Shown here piece by piece: positions 24,396 to 32,094 of a DNA stretch of 33,459 nucleotides. Under the pieces are notes generated by a model that saw nothing but the letters and a program-made list of their open reading frames with translations, was not told the DNA's origin and ran no database searches. Position 1 is the stretch's first letter. Each line of letters opens with the position of its first letter. Source of the DNA: Gammaproteobacteria bacterium (GTDB lineage Bacteria; Pseudomonadota; Gammaproteobacteria; GCA-001735895); contig JAAESG010000132.1 of assembly GCA_024229615.1 (NCBI GenBank), positions 1 to 33,459 on the forward strand. Reading direction: 5' to 3'. Both the position numbers and the translations under genes were made by a program.

Positions 24396-26922
24396 GAGCA
24401 TCCACGGTCCCGCAGACATATATATCGTCGCTTTCGGCGAGCACGAAGCCATCGGTAATGTCCATGATGATTTCACCGTCACGCTCGACTGCGACGATAC
24501 GGCACTGATTGGTTTCGTCGATTCCGGATTCGAACGGATGATGACCGGCCAGTTGTGCCGCCGGGTGTTTGACCATCTTGATGTGGGCCTGTTGCGACAC
24601 CATTTTTCCGAGAATGTGGTGTGCCAATAACTGGCCCGCAACCTGGCTGACCGAGAGTGCAAAGTCGGCACCTGCTTGCTGAATTCGATTCACATTTTCT
24701 TCCAGCGCTGCGCAGGCAATAATCGGAACATCGGGTGCGTAATCACGCACTACAGTCGCTGCCAGCAGGGTGGCACTGTCGTTCTCGCAGGCCAGGATGA
24801 CGACCCGGGCGTCAGCCAGACCGGCGCGTTCCAGTATGCTTGAATCCAGCACGTCGCCGACCACATTGACATTCGGCCTTTGCTGCTGATCGATGATACA
24901 GACATCCTCACCGGCGTCGGTCAGCATTTCTACCAACTTGCTGCCGACGTCGCCGCAACCGGCGACGATAATTCGGCCCTCCTTCTTGATCGGCCGGGCA
25001 ATTTCGCTGAGGCGTTTGATACTGTCGGGGCTGCCGGCGCCGATCAAGATCGTACCGGGTAGCAAAGGTTCGTCCGCTGGGGGTGCCGAAGTCAGCATGC
25101 CCTCGGCCCATTGGCCGACAATATGAACTCCGGTTTGACTGTGAATCCCCGATTCAGAGAGGGTTTTGTTTGCCAGGCTGCTTTCGTCGTGGATGCGAAC
25201 CTCGACGACCTCGACCAGGTTGCCGAGTGGCTGCACCCCGGTGATACGCGGCCCGATCTGTGCGCTGGCGCGCACCGCGACGGCGGCCGCGAGCACGTGT
25301 GTCGGCGTGAAAGCCACGGTCGCACCAGCCAGTTGCAAAGGCGCGCGACGGTTGGGGTTGTCGATCAACGCGACGATTGGGCCGCTGAAACCCAGTTCGC
25401 GCGCGCCCAGTGCCAGTGTAGCGTTGTACTCATCGTCGCCATTGGCAACCAGTGCACGCGCTTTAACCAGGGGACGCAAATCGAGGTCTCCCTCGGCAAT
25501 CGAGGCATGTACGACCCTTAGCCCGCGAGCGTGCAGGCGTCGAGCTACAGATTCATCTTCTTCGATGATCAGCGTCGCCAGCCCGCGTCCTTCGAGTTCC
25601 TCCATCAACGACGCGACTTCGGGTCCATAGCCATATATAACGACATCGTCCTCGACATCCGGTAACTCATGTAACAGCTTGCCTTCGTAACGTTCATCCA
25701 CCAGCGGTGAGCCGAAGGTATCGATTTGCACGATACCGCGCATGGCGTCTTTCTGGGGAACCGCCTTTCCCTGGAGTAATATCGCACAGCCTTTTAGCGC
25801 CAGCGGGGTGAACAGGTTCAGGATGAAGGCGGTGAATATAAGTGCTGAAAAAGAGGGCTTGTCTATGGCGCCCTGGGCAAGCGCCAACGATGCGAGGATG
25901 AACGCGATCTCGGCGCGACCACACATACCGACACCGACCGTGAGCGCTTCGCGCTTTGGCAATCCCATGCGCAGGGCCATACTGCCCGCGCTCAGAATCT
26001 GCCCAATGATCACCGCGACGGTTAGCACAAGAATAAAAGCAACCGTCGACAGACTGATATCGAAGGTGATCGAGAAACCCAGCGAAATGAAGAATATGGG
26101 TCCGAGAAACGAGTAAGCGATACCGTAGGCACGGTCCTTGACGATTCTGACCAGATTTGGGTGGGCAACCTTTTCCTCGAAGAACAGGCCCGCGAGATAG
26201 GCGCCGAGAATAATATGCAGACCGATCGCCTCGGCGAACAGGCCCAGCGCCAGCGCCATCACCAGTACGAAGGTAAAACCTTTACCACCCTCGGAACGAA
26301 ATGGCAGAGTCAGGCGAGGATAGACATACTTGCCCATCAGCACCGCGACCGCGACAAAACCGAGCACTTTGCCCATGGTGACGAGCAAGATCATCGGCTC
26401 GAATTCGCCGCCCGACAGGACACCGATCACGAGGCCGAAAAAAATCAGTGTCAGCAAATCGTCGATGACGCAGCTAGCGACGATGATGCGTGCCACTCGG
26501 GTATTCGCCAGTCCGAGATCCTTGAGGCTTTTAAGCGTTATGACGACCGCGGTGGCGGTCATCGTCAGGCCGACAAAGGTGGCCCCGACCATGTCCAAAC
26601 CAAACAGCAGGGCGATACCGAAACTGACCGTGAATGGTACGATGGCCCCGACAATGGCCACTCCCAGCGAGCGTTTTAATGCCTGGAAAAACTCGAGTGG
26701 CTGGGTTTCGACGCCGGCGTGAAACATCAAAAAGAAGATTCCGATTTCGGCCAGCAACTGAATCAGCTCGCCGGGCTGTATCCAGCCAAACACGGCTGGA
26801 CCGAGCACCACTCCAACGATGAGTTCACCCATGATCGTCGGTAGTCCGAGCGGCCGCAGGGTCACCGCAACCAGCCATACTCCGCCGAGCAGTATCAGAA
26901 GATCGAGTGCTATCTCATGCAT
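24334..26922 (-). CDS. CPA2-family cation/proton antiporter with two RCK modules
   Basis: An 862-residue protein. Roughly residues 1-385 are a CPA2 membrane domain of about twelve helices, with PTIMGELIVGVVLGPAVFG and AGVETQPLE near the start and CVIDDLLTLIFFG holding the conserved acidic pair. Two nucleotide-binding TrkA-N/RCK units follow: the first near 427 (VVIYGYGPEVASLMEELEGR), the second near 649 (RIIVAGCGDVGSKLVEML), each with its own C-terminal lobe (the last LAESDDIYVCGTVDALNRF). KefB, KefC and YbaL have a single RCK-N; two in one chain is unusual. I chose ATG 26922 because MHEIALDLL begins directly before the first helix; a TTG at 26964 gives a 14-residue longer form. It probably exchanges K+ or Na+ for H+. 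The gene is intact. Confidence 0.88.
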   Translation of the reverse strand: MHEIALDLLILLGGVWLVAVTLRPLGLPTIMGELIVGVVLGPAVFGWIQPGELIQLLAEIGIFFLMFHAGVETQPLEFFQALKRSLGVAIVGAIVPFTVSFGIALLFGLDMVGATFVGLTMTATAVVITLKSLKDLGLANTRVARIIVASCVIDDLLTLIFFGLVIGVLSGGEFEPMILLVTMGKVLGFVAVAVLMGKYVYPRLTLPFRSEGGKGFTFVLVMALALGLFAEAIGLHIILGAYLAGLFFEEKVAHPNLVRIVKDRAYGIAYSFLGPIFFISLGFSITFDISLSTVAFILVLTVAVIIGQILSAGSMALRMGLPKREALTVGVGMCGRAEIAFILASLALAQGAIDKPSFSALIFTAFILNLFTPLALKGCAILLQGKAVPQKDAMRGIVQIDTFGSPLVDERYEGKLLHELPDVEDDVVIYGYGPEVASLMEELEGRGLATLIIEEDESVARRLHARGLRVVHASIAEGDLDLRPLVKARALVANGDDEYNATLALGARELGFSGPIVALIDNPNRRAPLQLAGATVAFTPTHVLAAAVAVRASAQIGPRITGVQPLGNLVEVVEVRIHDESSLANKTLSESGIHSQTGVHIVGQWAEGMLTSAPPADEPLLPGTILIGAGSPDSIKRLSEIARPIKKEGRIIVAGCGDVGSKLVEMLTDAGEDVCIIDQQQRPNVNVVGDVLDSSILERAGLADARVVILACENDSATLLAATVVRDYAPDVPIIACAALEENVNRIQQAGADFALSVSQVAGQLLAHHILGKMVSQQAHIKMVKHPAAQLAGHHPFESGIDETNQCRIVAVERDGEIIMDITDGFVLAESDDIYVCGTVDALNRFYDSFQQGEAALVPATT

Positions 26923-27019
26923 GAAAAGCGCAAATCGGCGGTCCGGTAGGGGATGTGGGGTCAAGAATAGATGTGCTGTTGACTAATGTCCATTCCAACG
27001 TTGCGTCACCTGGTAGCGG

Positions 27020-27178
27020 TCACAGCGGTTGATATTGTGTTTCAAAACCTCGCTTGCATAACAAGTGCTTCATTTCAGTTTCCGCATAAGGCCGAGAAAA
27101 TTCATGTACGGCCTGGTAAGCCAAGCGGCGAGATTCGTTAATTACGCAGAAATCGGCATTAAACAGCCAGTCGAAATA
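27020..27178 (-). pseudogene. Unidentified protein, C-terminal fragment
   Basis: An open frame of 52 codons on the minus strand, bounded upstream by TGA (27179-27181), reads YFDWLFNADFCVINESRRLA and then VHEFSRPYAETEMKHLLCKR, ending TQYQPL. Its amino-acid composition looks like real soluble protein and not random translation, but it has no start codon. I do not recognise the family. With the other fragments nearby, the best reading is the tail of a lost gene. Confidence 0.4.
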
Positions 27179-27337
27179 TCATCGTGAAGGAGTACTAGTA
27201 CTGAATATAAACCTCAAATTACCGTCTGGAGCGTTTTCTTGGCGAGGTATTGAAAGTGAAAATCTCACCCGTTAGTCGTGGCAACAAGAGTTCCCCACTC
27301 GCCTCGCAACGATTCCCTAAGTCCGACAGACTCCTAA

Positions 27338-27380
27338 CCCGCATTTCTCACCACTTTTCAAGAGTGGTGAGAAATGCGGG
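27338..27380. repeat. Perfect 18-bp hairpin repeat
   Basis: CCCGCATTTCTCACCACT (27338-27355) and AGTGGTGAGAAATGCGGG (27363-27380) pair perfectly around a seven-base loop. The right arm plus CTAG recurs at 10597-10616. It separates the 2OG-oxygenase fragment from the antiporter side. Confidence 0.85.
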
Positions 27381-27413
27381 CTAGTCAACCAGATCGTCGA
27401 CGCGCACCCGGTT

Positions 27414-27600
27414 TTAGCTATGTGTCTCGGTAACCTTGCCGTAAAGATCTTTAACCCTCGCCATGCTGCCGGTCATGCCCGGTTTTTCACTAAACGACAT
27501 GATCAGTAACAGGCGATCGCCGTCGCCGGTATTTTCGGTTACCTGGTGCAGCGAAAATCGGCCCAGGAAAAACTGCAGGTCTCCGGGAATGTTGGGCGGT
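27414..27600 (-). pseudogene. Fe(II)/2-oxoglutarate oxygenase (BesD/HalD-like), C-terminal fragment
   Basis: The last 62 codons of an oxygenase-like gene: NIPGDLQFFLGRFSLHQVTE, then GDRLLLIMSFSEKPGM and a terminal helix ARVKDLYGKVTETHS before TAA. The GDLQFFLGRFSLHQVT segment has the distal His and downstream Arg arrangement of 2OG-dependent hydroxylases/halogenases of the BesD/HalD type (GDLxxFxGRxxLHxV). A TGA closes the frame upstream at about 27601. The first, metal-binding HxD half is absent. It lies next to the hairpin repeat. Confidence 0.6.
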
Positions 27601-27708
27601 CAACAAACATATTCAAAAGTGTAGATTTGCTGCTGATCAAATATAACCGTTTTTTAACTATCGGGAAGGGTTTTGGAGCAGAGTATCACCTGCGGGAATC
27701 TTGACCGG
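27601..27708. other. Short intergenic region
   Basis: About 110 bases, with nothing recognisable. Confidence 0.4.
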
Positions 27709-27972
27709 TTAGCGTAACTGACTGTCCTTGCTGGCGCGACGATTGATGCCGTGTTTCACCTGTTGCTCGTCACGGGCCTGCTGGCAGCGAACACAAAGAC
27801 GCACACCGGCAACAGCCTGGCGCCGGGCTTCAGGGATGTCGTCACCACATTCCTCGCAATGGGTCAGACTTTCGCCTTTGGGCAAGTGGCTGCGCGCCCG
27901 CTCAACAGCGTCGGCCACGCTGGCATCGATCTGATCCTGCACCGCACCATCACGCGCCCAGCCTGTAGCCAT
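27709..27972 (-). CDS. ybiI: DksA/TraR-type C4 zinc-finger protein YbiI
   Basis: An 87-residue protein almost colinear with E. coli YbiI. It starts MATGWARDGAVQDQIDASVA, contains the four-cysteine zinc site Cys39, Cys42, Cys60, Cys63 within CEECGDDIPEARR and LCVRCQ, and ends GINRRASKDSQLR, the family signature. DksA-like zinc-finger proteins bind RNA polymerase, but YbiI lacks the long coiled coil, and its role is not known. ATG 27972 is supported by GGAG seven bases upstream; the frame continues 5' but without family homology. It follows the amidase on the same strand by 55 bases. Confidence 0.93.
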   Translation of the reverse strand: MATGWARDGAVQDQIDASVADAVERARSHLPKGESLTHCEECGDDIPEARRQAVAGVRLCVRCQQARDEQQVKHGINRRASKDSQLR

Positions 27973-28027
27973 GATTTTCTCCGAATTCAATTGTCGAAGC
28001 TCATTTTGCACTGCCCGAGCCGGGGTT

Positions 28028-29422
28028 TCAATCGGGATCGGAAATTTCCAACGGTGCATTACGCGCCTCGATATCGGTCGCTGCGGCGAATAGCACATCC
28101 TCACGAAAACGCGCGGCGACCAGTTGCACGCCCATCGGACTGGAATTTGAGTTGCCTGTCGAAACCGACATTCCCGGCATGCCCATCAAAGGTAGTGCAA
28201 TCTGAGTCATTTGCGCTTCCACCACACGGGCAAACGATTCGGACGATTCTACGTCGAGCATATCAGGGAAGGGGGGTTCCGCCGAAATCGGGCATAGCAT
28301 TACCGGGTACTGGGTTAGGTATTGTTGCCATTCGCGCGCCAGCGTTAGCCTGCGTTGCAAGGCTTGCATCAGGCTTTCGAGGGTTGGGGTCGGGCAGCTT
28401 TGGCAAAGCTGGGCATAGACAAAATTAGCATCGGGGTCGTCCTCCAGTTGAATCGCCTTGCCGCCGCTATACTGATATTCCGACATCCACAGCAGCAGTT
28501 GCAACTGCATGGCCTCTCGCATCGGCGGACATTCAACTTCGTTAACTTCCCAGCCGGCATCCTCAAGCTGTGATGCTGCCTGGCGCAAAGCGTTTTCTAC
28601 TTCAGCCGTTACCGCAAGTCCATCGGGAGAGATACACATTGCCACGCGTTTCGCGGTTGCTGGCTGCTCGAAAGCCACCGGTATCCACCAGGGGTCGAGA
28701 TCGCTGGCGGCCGACATCGCTTCCAGGCCAAGCCTGAGATCCCCGATACTGCGCGCAATCGGTCCCGAAACCGCGGTCAACTGGGCCCCGATGTGGCGAT
28801 CCGGCAATGACAGGTTTACCGCGGGCACACGGCCAAGGCTCGGTCGTATGCCGTGCAGACCACAGGCATAAGCTGGATAACGAATCGAACCTGCGATATC
28901 GGTGCCATGTCCCAATGCACAAATCCCGGCGGCCACGGCAGCGGCGGCGCCTCCCGAGGAACCGCCAGGCGTTAAATTCGCATTGCGCGGATTCAGGGTA
29001 TGCCCATGCAATGAATTGCGCGTAAACCAACGCATCGAAAATGCCGGCGTATTGGTTCGACCGACGATGATGGCGCCGGCATTGCGCAGGTTTGTGACCA
29101 CCGGGCTGTCCTGTTGCGCGATATGATCCTGCTGGATGCGTATGCCGTTGGTATTGGCAAGCCCCTGCTGATCAATGTTGACCTTGATGGTCAGCGGGAC
29201 TCCGGCGAGCAAACCGGGTGATTTGCCTTTGGCAATGCGGTCATCGACAGCTTGCGCGGCGGCGAGTGCCGCCTCGGGCATCTGCTGTACCACGGCATTT
29301 ATTGCCGGGTTGACGTCCTGCAGACGTTGTAAGCTGTGTTCGGTTACTTCTCTCGCCGATAATTCGCGATTGCCGACCCGGCTAGCAATTTCGGTCGCGC
29401 CCAAGCGCCATAGTTCGGTCAT
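28028..29422 (-). CDS. Amidase-signature family amidase
   Basis: A 464-residue amidase of the amidase-signature class, which hydrolyses amide bonds by a Ser-cisSer-Lys triad. Lys80 is in PLTIKVNID, cis-Ser155 in TPGGSSGGAAAAV, and the nucleophile Ser179 in GTDIAGSIRYPA. Spacing is as in the fatty-acid amide hydrolase type (24 residues between serines). DIAGS replaces the more common DxGGS, a mild variation. Four of the following blocks are normal, ending GMPGMSVSTGNSNSSPMGVQ. I chose ATG 29422; GAGG stands nine bases upstream, while the ATG nine bases earlier is too close to it. The substrate is not predictable. No signal peptide is seen, so it is cytosolic. Its neighbour YbiI may share the transcript. 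Confidence 0.9.
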   Translation of the reverse strand: MTELWRLGATEIASRVGNRELSAREVTEHSLQRLQDVNPAINAVVQQMPEAALAAAQAVDDRIAKGKSPGLLAGVPLTIKVNIDQQGLANTNGIRIQQDHIAQQDSPVVTNLRNAGAIIVGRTNTPAFSMRWFTRNSLHGHTLNPRNANLTPGGSSGGAAAAVAAGICALGHGTDIAGSIRYPAYACGLHGIRPSLGRVPAVNLSLPDRHIGAQLTAVSGPIARSIGDLRLGLEAMSAASDLDPWWIPVAFEQPATAKRVAMCISPDGLAVTAEVENALRQAASQLEDAGWEVNEVECPPMREAMQLQLLLWMSEYQYSGGKAIQLEDDPDANFVYAQLCQSCPTPTLESLMQALQRRLTLAREWQQYLTQYPVMLCPISAEPPFPDMLDVESSESFARVVEAQMTQIALPLMGMPGMSVSTGNSNSSPMGVQLVAARFREDVLFAAATDIEARNAPLEISDPD

Positions 29423-29822
29423 CGATCTCATCCTCGGCTTAAAGATCAGCGTATTGTAAAACAGTTAATATCTGCAGGTGCTTATATTATGCTAGCCCAC
29501 GTCATGCCTCGAAACCCGCGCAGCAAAACATCGCTTTACCCACTATCCGGTGAGAGTTTGCCAACCCTGATAGCGAAAGTTTCACCAGGCGCAGAGCAGC
29601 GAAAACTCGCAATAAACAGGTCCTGGCAAGACGCCGATTTGCAAACACAGCACAGTCTCGAAACCCTGTGCTCGTCCGCCTACGACGAAGCGTCACGCCA
29701 GCGTCGCAAGCATCGGCCCGTTTAGTGGGAATGGGATTCCGCCACTGATATTCCGATTTTCGATTACACACGAACTCAGAGCGATAGCGGGCGCCTGGAA
29801 TTGCTGCTGGCGGTGCGGCGGG
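29423..29822. other. 400-base gap, no supported gene
   Basis: Open frames exist on both strands but show no family motif, start signal or domain. It may be filler left by gene loss between the amidase and the RidA gene. No hairpin longer than 6 bp was noticed. Confidence 0.45.
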
Positions 29823-30146
29823 CTAGCGCCTGACCTGGCAGCTAATCTCGACTTTGCTACCCCCGAACAAACGTGGCGACTCGGTCGTGGTACGTGCCGG
29901 GTAAGCGTTTGGCTCGAAGAATTCACGATAGGCCGCGTCCATCGCGTCGAAATCATCGAGGTCGGCCAGGTGGACATCGACCTTGACCATGCTGTTTTTC
30001 GAAAGCTGCAGTTCGTCGAGTATTGCGCCGATGGTGCTGAGCACCGCTCGGGTTTCGGTGCTGACGTCTCCGAGCGTTTCAACACCAGCAGGGAAGTCCG
30101 CCGCAACCAGCCCGGAGAGAAAGGCGTACTGATCGTCCAGAACCAC
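29823..30146 (-). CDS. RidA/YjgF-family protein, start uncertain
   Basis: From the only usual start codon, GTG 30146, 107 residues are encoded: YAFLSGLVAADFPAG, GDVSTETRAVLSTIGAILDE, SMVKVDVHLADLDDFDAMDA, NAYPARTTTESPRLFGGSKV and EISCQVRR at the end. These are RidA-superfamily blocks; RidA hydrolyses reactive enamine/imine intermediates. The typical RidA beginning, however, lies upstream in frame (FQPKAIPQSRAPFSQVV, to about 30200) with no ATG, GTG or TTG. An ATT codon at about 30203 would be the only opening. The catalytic-type Arg and Glu positions (PAR, VEI) are there. Either a rare start is used, or the gene lost its start. A 36-codon membrane ORF sits directly before it. Confidence 0.75.
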   Translation of the reverse strand: MVLDDQYAFLSGLVAADFPAGVETLGDVSTETRAVLSTIGAILDELQLSKNSMVKVDVHLADLDDFDAMDAAYREFFEPNAYPARTTTESPRLFGGSKVEISCQVRR

Positions 30147-30219
30147 CTGGCTGAAGGGTGCCCGTGACTGTGGAATGGCTTTGGGCTGGAAGTAGCTTAA
30201 AATGACAGTAACCGGAACT

Positions 30220-30330
30220 CTATGCGACGATATTGGCGTCGATTATCAGAAAAACGCCAAGTACGAGGAATAAAATGAAAGTAATCGCCAGGTGTTTAAC
30301 GGTGATTTTATCGTCTTGATCTTCACTCAC
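30220..30330 (-). CDS. Small single-helix membrane protein (36 aa)
   Basis: GTG 30330 opens a frame of 36 codons ending at TAG 30220-30222. The product has a polar head with acidic residues, MSEDQDDKITVKHL, and one hydrophobic segment AITFILFLVLGVFLIIDANI, so it should be a single-span inner-membrane peptide. AAAGGGG about nine bases before the GTG is a plausible ribosome-binding site. It precedes the RidA frame on the same strand with its stop about 20 bases from the upstream RidA homology, so the two could share a transcript. I do not recognise the family. Confidence 0.5.
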   Translation of the reverse strand: MSEDQDDKITVKHLAITFILFLVLGVFLIIDANIVA

Positions 30331-30402
30331 GTTTTGGTCCCCCTTTCCGGATTTTATCAAGTACTATATATTGCCGAACCTGAAGTCAAATTACCACCGA
30401 GT

Positions 30403-31200
30403 ATGAACAGTCAAAGCTTTGAAACCCTGCTGCTGGATAGCCCGGCCGAGTATATCCTGCAAATCACGCTGAATCGCCCCGAGTCCGCGAACGCCTTCGA
30501 TACACAAATGGCGACCGACCTGATGCATTGCTTTGAGGCGCTGGCGCTGGCGCCCCGAGATTATCGTTGCCTCCTGTTAACCGGTTCCGGCGACAGGGCT
30601 TTTTGTGCCGGCGGTGACTTAAAGGAGCGCGATGGTATGAGCGACGAGGCCTGGAACGCACAACACCTTGTTTATGAGCGTATGATTCGCGCCATTATCG
30701 ACTGCCCGTTGCCGACTATTGCCGCGGTAAATGGTGCCGCTTTTGGCGGTGGTTGCGAGCTCGCAGCCGCTGTCGATTTTATTTACGCTTCGGAAAATGC
30801 GCGATTCGCGATGACCGAGACCAGCCTCGGGATTATCCCCGGCGCCGGTGGTACGCAGACACTGGCGCGCGCAGTGGGCGAACGCCGCGCCAAGGAACTG
30901 ATTATGTCCGCTCGACGTTTCAGTGCCGCCGAAGCGCTGCAATGGGGATTGGTTAATGAAGTATTTGCAGCCGAAAAATTACTCGCAGAAGCCTTGCAGG
31001 CGGCATGTAGAATCGCCGCTAATGCGCCGCTAGCGGTACGCCAGGCCCGTCAGGCCATTCATCGCGGACTGCAAATGTCGCTCGCCGAAGGGCTCGCATT
31101 CGAAATCGAAGCCTATAGCCGTACCGTGCCGAGCGGTGACCGGCGTGAGGGAGTCAGCGCATTCAATGAAAAACGAGCACCGAGTTTCAAGGGGAAATAA
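30403..31200 (+). CDS. Enoyl-CoA hydratase/isomerase family protein
   Basis: A 265-residue crotonase-fold protein. The CoA-binding/oxyanion segments are GDRAFCAGGDLKERDGM and VNGAAFGGGCELAAAVDF. The two catalytic Glu are present, in GGCEL and in MTETSLGIIPGAGGTQT, so hydratase activity on an enoyl-CoA is likely. ATG 30403 (MNSQSFETLLL) is preferred to an in-frame ATG 111 bases upstream, which would add a hydrophobic extension not typical of the family. It is the first of a run of three intact genes on the plus strand; the following BKACE starts six bases after its stop. A shared catabolic pathway is inferred. Confidence 0.92.
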   Translation: MNSQSFETLLLDSPAEYILQITLNRPESANAFDTQMATDLMHCFEALALAPRDYRCLLLTGSGDRAFCAGGDLKERDGMSDEAWNAQHLVYERMIRAIIDCPLPTIAAVNGAAFGGGCELAAAVDFIYASENARFAMTETSLGIIPGAGGTQTLARAVGERRAKELIMSARRFSAAEALQWGLVNEVFAAEKLLAEALQAACRIAANAPLAVRQARQAIHRGLQMSLAEGLAFEIEAYSRTVPSGDRREGVSAFNEKRAPSFKGK

Positions 31201-31206
31201 ACGCTT

Positions 31207-32091
31207 ATGTCGAACGAAGTGATACTGACCTGCGCCGTCTGCGGAGGGCATAACAACCAGGGCAAGCACCCGAACTACCCGATCACGCCTGCGCATATCG
31301 CAAGCGACTGCATCGAAGTAGCCAACGCCGGTGCGGCCATTGTGCATATCCACGTGCGCGATCCTGCGACCGGTATGCGTTCTGGCGATCCTGCTCTTTT
31401 TCGTGAAGTGGTCGAACGAATTCGGGATTCCGGTAGTGATGTTTTAATCAACCTGACGACCAGCGAAGGCGCTCGCTTCGTGCCGGGTGAAGTCGACGCT
31501 GGCGTCGGTGGGCCCGGGACAACCCTGAAGCAACCCCTCGATCGATTACACCACGTCGAAGAACTGCGACCCGATATCTGCACGCTCGATGTCGGTACTT
31601 TCAATTTTGGTGAAACCATTTTCGTCAATACGCCCGAGCACCTGCGCATAATGGCTAAACGCATCCAGGAGCTCGGCGTCAAACCTGAACTGGAAGTATT
31701 CGAACCGGGCCATATCATGTTCGCACATCGCCTGATCGAGGAGGGCCTGATCGATGGTGCGCCAATGTTCCAGCTCTGTCTCGGTATTCCGCACGCGTCG
31801 CCGGCGACACCAGAAATATTGAATGTCATGAAAGGCCTGTTACCGGGGAATGCGAACTGGAGCGCATTCGGCATTTCTCGCATGGAGTTCGCTATCGTGG
31901 CCCAGGTTGTGAGCCAGGGCGGAAATTGCCGCGTTGGCCTCGAGGATAATCTTTATCTTGACCAGGGTGAATTTGCCAGTAATCTGCAACTCGTTGAGCG
32001 CGCGCTGCGGATCATTCGAGAATTGGGTCGAGAACCGGCGACTCCGCAACAGGCTGCTGAGCGACTCGGCATCACTCGCCAGGCATCCTAG
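31207..32091 (+). CDS. Beta-keto acid cleavage enzyme (BKACE, DUF849)
   Basis: A 294-residue member of the beta-keto acid cleavage family (3-keto-5-aminohexanoate cleavage protein-like). The enzyme condenses a beta-keto acid with acetyl-CoA to give acetoacetate and a new CoA ester. The zinc-binding HIHVRDP (His47, His49) and the start LTCAVCGGHNN are present, along with PDICTLDVGTFNFGETIFVN, KPELEVFEPGHIMFA, PMFQLCLGIPHASPATPE and RVGLEDNLYLDQGEFASN. Substrates differ among subgroups (aminohexanoate in lysine fermentation, dehydrocarnitine and others), and I cannot assign one. It lies in an evident operon between the enoyl-CoA hydratase and the histidine phosphatase, three bases before the latter. 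Confidence 0.92.
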   Translation: MSNEVILTCAVCGGHNNQGKHPNYPITPAHIASDCIEVANAGAAIVHIHVRDPATGMRSGDPALFREVVERIRDSGSDVLINLTTSEGARFVPGEVDAGVGGPGTTLKQPLDRLHHVEELRPDICTLDVGTFNFGETIFVNTPEHLRIMAKRIQELGVKPELEVFEPGHIMFAHRLIEEGLIDGAPMFQLCLGIPHASPATPEILNVMKGLLPGNANWSAFGISRMEFAIVAQVVSQGGNCRVGLEDNLYLDQGEFASNLQLVERALRIIRELGREPATPQQAAERLGITRQAS

Positions 32092-32094
32092 GCC

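Larger units (their letters stand above)
26923..27413. other. 490-base region with fragment and hairpin
   Basis: This stretch upstream of the antiporter gene holds the unidentified C-terminal fragment at 27020-27178, the hairpin repeat at 27338-27380 and a 12-base palindrome AGTACTAGTACT at 27191-27202. I see no complete gene. Confidence 0.5.

Noticed and set aside
24880-26722. Several long plus-strand frames opposite the antiporter gene
   Set aside because: They mirror the GC-rich coding strand of a clear CPA2 gene and lack motifs.
29489-29771. 78- and 89-codon frames on opposite strands between the amidase and RidA genes
   Set aside because: Overlap each other, low-complexity composition and no family motif.
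30271-30319. 14-codon plus-strand ORF with a GAGGA ribosome site (MKVIARCLTVILSS)
   Set aside because: It lies antisense to the more convincing 36-codon membrane ORF and is very short.
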